Assembly: GCA_020631735.1 (NCBI GenBank)
Contig: CM036191.1
Location: 44,864,562 to 44,928,561, forward strand
DNA length: 64,000 bases
From: Saccharum officinarum
Lineage: Eukaryota > Streptophyta > Magnoliopsida > Poales > Poaceae
Direction of reading: 5' to 3'
The position numbers and the translations under genes were made by a program. Of the stretch, positions 60,546 to 64,000 are shown one piece after another; position 1 is the stretch's first letter, and each line of letters opens with the position of its first letter. Below the pieces are notes generated by a model. That model saw nothing but the letters and a program-made list of their open reading frames with translations. It had not been told where the DNA came from and did not search any database.

Positions 60546-60557
60546 GCTTTGATACCA
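60546..60557 (-). promoter_or_regulatory. Primer-binding site, tRNA-iMet type
   Basis: On the minus strand 60557-60546 reads TGGTATCAAAGC, three bases after the LTR end. The canonical initiator-Met primer site is TGGTATCAGAGC, one mismatch. It also fixes the LTR boundary. Confidence 0.9.
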
Positions 60558-60560
60558 CTT

Positions 60561-62293
60561 TGTCACACCCAGTTTTAAGAACAAAACTAGGTACATCCCA
60601 TATGTGTGCCCAGGATTTCAATTCACAAATATAGTTACAAATGAAGGGGTAATATTAAAGACAATGCCTTTATTACATAGTGCATGAATATTTGTACAAA
60701 TGACATAGTCTTACTTTATAGTATATACTTTAACTCTACTCTTCTAGCGAAGCCTCCAACACCACAGGAATCATCAACTGGTTGATCACAAGCCTAACAC
60801 CTCTTGGAAAACTCCACCGAAGAACCTCCATCTGGTACCCATCTGGGATTTTGCCAAAGTATTGAAATAAAAGAAACATAAGCTACTACCGCTTAGTAAG
60901 CATAACATGAGGGGATGCAGGCTCAAAAGGCTTGACATGACTAAACTGCGGTAAGCACTTTTAGTTGGTCATATTTTATTATTAATCATAAGTTGCAAAG
61001 TTATGCTTAGGCTACCAAATATGACTGGTTAGAGATATTGTCAATTTTAATCATAACCCAAACCATCCAAGTAACGAACTATTTAGTAAGGATCCAGGCC
61101 ACTCGTGTACGTGAGCACGACTGATACACCAGTTTTACACTCTGCAGAGGTTGTACACTTTCAACATGAGTCGTGTTGCCCATATGCCTAGGTTAATTAC
61201 TCCCAAAACACTTCCAAGGTGCGCAAGCAGGGTACACTACGAAGCTTTTCCCCAGTTGTTCTAATAAGGAGCAACCACTAAGGATTTCATCTCCCAAGTG
61301 TTATGGAGTCATCTCCATTGGCACTAATACTCGCAGTATAGTACACACCCTGGGGATGAGATCCATACCTAGCCTGATATGCCCCTCTTGCCCTTTTGGT
61401 AAGCTGCTACAAACTAGAAAGAGCAAGGTACTGGACTAAGACCAGAGCCATGTGGTCCTCATTGTTGTACTTTAAGTCCTGGGTTGCCACATAAAGATGA
61501 GTCCTTATGGAGAGAAACTAGAGCACCATAAGAAAAGGCCCAATGCTCTAGCCCCTTGGTTCTATGTTGCTAAAAAACATCTTTTAATACCATGTTGCAT
61601 ATATCTTTAATTGTATTCTTTAATCAATATTAGTTGGAGCAAACTGAGCATACTACCCACGTGCAAAACCCATAGGTAACTCAAGGACAGGATAATCAAA
61701 ATCAAGGTAAATAGACTCCAAGCAGTTCATTAACATATGCATATGAATTGAGATTGCATTAAAGTGAATAGGTAACAAGGAGCCTCATATTATACTTGCC
61801 TTAAACAAAGTGTCGCTGCCGGTCTTGATCTTCAAAGAGTTGCTCTAGACCACCAACACAAAACTCATTGTCTACTCGAGATCAAACTACACCACACAGG
61901 CATCCATACATACATGCATAGCAAACAAACATAAGCTAATTAGAACAATACACCAAACAGTAGAAATAGAAGTTAAAAAGGTTTTAAAACTGTTATACAC
62001 GTTGCAACATGCACACAGGCGCGAAGATCACAAAAATCGGAGTTAAGACAAAGAAGTTATGAATTAAACCAGATTTCCTTTAGTAAAATAATAAATTAAA
62101 GCTAAACTCAAATTTTAAAAGTTGAAAACATACTTAATAGTAGCATGAACACGTAGATTATGGAATTATAAACCTAACGCAAGTTGAACGGATCAAATCG
62201 AAGCTAAAACATGAAAGTTATGGCCTATAGAAACCAGTGGCAACACTGTAAATAGATGGAAACGTATTCTAGATCTAAACCGAAGGAAACTAC
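60561..62293 (-). repeat. 5' LTR of the minus element, truncated
   Basis: Starts TGTCACACCC on the plus strand and aligns with 52678-53469 and 54831-~55780. It contains the undisturbed site of the CACTA-C insertion near 61350. Homology ends near 62293 (GAAGGAAACTACG); the outer part of the LTR is lost. Confidence 0.88.
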
Positions 62294-62452
62294 GTTTTCA
62301 AAATAATTAAACGTATTCTAAAAATACGCTATGGACTATGGGTTCTATTTAGCGGAAGCTTAGAGACTCTTTAGCAAAAATATAGGGACGACGGGCTTGA
62401 AAATAGGAAAGCACAGGGGCTCTTTAGCAAAATATCAGACAAAGGGGTATTC
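62294..62452. other. Junction DNA between LTR and satellite
   Basis: About 160 bases with two copies of CTCTTTAGCAAAA (around 62370 and 62420). Possibly the remaining outer LTR sequence of the minus element; no gene. Confidence 0.45.
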
Positions 62453-64000
62453 AGAGATCTTGCTGAGATGATCAAACTTGGTATTCAGAGATTTTTCATC
62501 TGAGGTCATTTAGTGTCTCATTTGAGCAAGTTTGACCAAGTCAAATTTGGTCAAATGAAAAAACAACACTTTGACTCTAGTATTCTGAACTCTAAATGAC
62601 TTCAAATTGAAAAGTTTTGATACCAAGTTTGTTAAAATCATCAAGATCTACAATTGTTGTTTTGGTCAACTTTACATTTGAGATAGTTTGGATGGTTCAA
62701 ATTTGTGATTTTTAAATTTTGACGCCAACAAACTAGTTTTTGGAACCCTAGATTGTGTCCAATTGAAAAGTTTTGAATACCAAGTTTGTTCAGCTCATCA
62801 AGATATACAATCCTTATATAGGCCATTTTTTCATTTGAGAAATTTTGAACAAAATGTAGTTCAAATTTCACAAGTGTGTGACATAGTTTTAGAAAGTCTA
62901 TATGAGATTCAAGGATTTGTGACTAGTGTTTGATAAAACTTTCTCAAATGGAAAAATTATCTATGTAACAATTGTAGATCTTGCTGAGACGATCAAACTT
63001 GGTATTCAGAGATTTTTCATCTGAGGTCATTTAGTGTCTCATTTGAGCAAGTTTGACCAAGTCAAATTTGGTCAAATGAAAAAACAACACTTTGACTCTA
63101 GTATTCTGAACTCTAAATGACTTCAAATTAAAAAGTTTGGATACCAAGTTTGTTAAAATCATCAAGATCTACAATTGTTGTTTTGGTCAACTTTACATTT
63201 GAGATAGTTTCGATGGTTCAAATTTGTGATTTTTAAATTTCGACGCCTACAAACTAGTTTTCGGAACCCTAGATTGTCTCCAATTGAAAAGTTTTGAATA
63301 CCAAGTTTGTTCAGCTCATCAAGATATACAATCCTTATGTAGGCCATTTTTTCATTTGAGAAAGTTTGAACAAAATGTAGTTCAAATTTCACAAGTGTGA
63401 CATAGTTTTAGAAAGTCTATATGAGATTCAAGGATTTGTGACTAGTGTTTGATAAAACTTTCTCAAATGGAAAAATGAGCTATGTAACAATTGTAGATCT
63501 TGCTGAGATGATCAAACTTGGTATTCAGAGATTTTTCATTTGAGGTCATTTAGTGTCTCATTTGAGTAAGTTTGACCAAGTCAAATTTGGTCAAATGAAA
63601 AAACAACACTTTGACTCTAGTATTCTGAACTCTAAATGACTTCAAATTGAAAAGTTTTGAGTACCAAGTTTGTTAAAGTCATCAAGATCTACAATTGTTG
63701 TTTTGGTCAACTTTCCATTTGAGATAGTTTGGATGGTTCAAATTTGTGATTTTTAAATTACGACGCCTACAAACTAGTTTTCGGAACCCTAGATTGTCTC
63801 CAATTGAAAAGCTTTGAATACCAAGTTTGTTCAGCTCATCAAGATATACAATCCTTATATAGGCCATTTTTCATTTGAGAAAGTGTGAACAAAATGTAGT
63901 TCAAATTTCACAAATGTGTGACATAGTTTTAGAAAGTCTATATGAGAATCAAGGATTTGTGACTAGTGTTTGATAAAACTTTCTCAAATGAAAAAATGAG
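62453..64000. repeat. Satellite array 3, ~519-bp monomer, continues past the window
   Basis: About three monomers in the same orientation as arrays 1 and 2. The monomer at ~62590-63110 shares the rare variants GACGCCAACAAAC, AGTTTTTGGAACC and AAAATTATCTATG with 10060-10580 (and 35050-35570), i.e. the second and third monomers of the other arrays. Confidence 0.96.

Larger units (their letters stand above)
52678..62293 (-). mobile_element. Ty3/gypsy LTR retrotransposon, Tekay-like, minus strand
   Basis: Reading the minus strand: truncated 5' LTR (62293-60561), primer-binding site (60557-60546), leader, gag (59615-~58500), protease, RT-RNase H, start of integrase (to 56334), then 3' LTR (~56340-52678). 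The integrase core, chromodomain and polypurine tract are deleted at the junction near 56340. LTR termini read TGTCGCACCC (52678) and TGTCACACCC (60561) on the plus strand. The two LTRs differ at several percent of positions over the first ~170 bases, indicating an old insertion. A CACTA element later inserted in the 3' LTR. Confidence 0.92.

Overview
The window is repeat-rich nuclear DNA of a grass, probably panicoid. The evidence is Tekay/Del-type Ty3/gypsy elements with 2-3 kb LTRs, several CACTA DNA transposons with the subterminal motifs common in grasses (TTTAGTCCCGG, CCGCCTCGGTTAA, CTCGGCAAAG), a long AT-rich satellite, a LINE tail and a CC-NBS-LRR-type resistance-gene relic. I see no intact cellular gene. 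Every recognisable coding region carries stops, frameshifts or truncations, so this is heterochromatin-like DNA with one dead resistance gene. The species assignment is inference.

Layout. 1-577 is the 3' end of a Tekay-like LTR. 578-2476 is unclassified LTR-like DNA. 2477-5279 is a CACTA element (CACTA-A) with a broken minus-strand transposase. 5280-6083 starts with DNA matching the 3' flank of the resistance-gene relic. 6084-9163 is the left part of a second CACTA element (CACTA-B), with subterminal repeats, three tandem 482-bp units each holding a 229-bp foldback, and a chimeric GRF zinc finger/DUF4216 reading frame. 9164-18392 is a ~519-bp satellite array that degrades toward a 100-N gap (18393-18492). 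After the gap lies a decayed Tekay-like element (18493-25567) on the plus strand. From 24991 the sequence repeats window positions 1 to ~13255 almost perfectly (offset 24989-24990), followed by a longer satellite array (34153-48533).

The last part holds the NBS-LRR pseudogene (49142-51162), its 3' flank, a minus-strand LINE 3' end (51657-52677) and a minus-strand Tekay-like element (52678-62293). That element's 3' LTR carries a complete 1355-bp CACTA element (CACTA-C) with a CTA target duplication. The satellite resumes at 62453 and runs to the window end.

Most notable observations: (i) the two ~13 kb near-identical copies flank an assembly gap and may be unmerged overlapping or allelic contigs; (ii) the 519-bp satellite monomer is a cryptic trimer of diverged ~170-bp subunits in forward-reverse-forward orientation; (iii) the subunit resembles repeats inside CACTA-C, and the array begins directly after the CACTA-B transposase stop codon, so the satellite is probably transposon-derived; (iv) CACTA-B carries three long MIR-like foldbacks in tandem.
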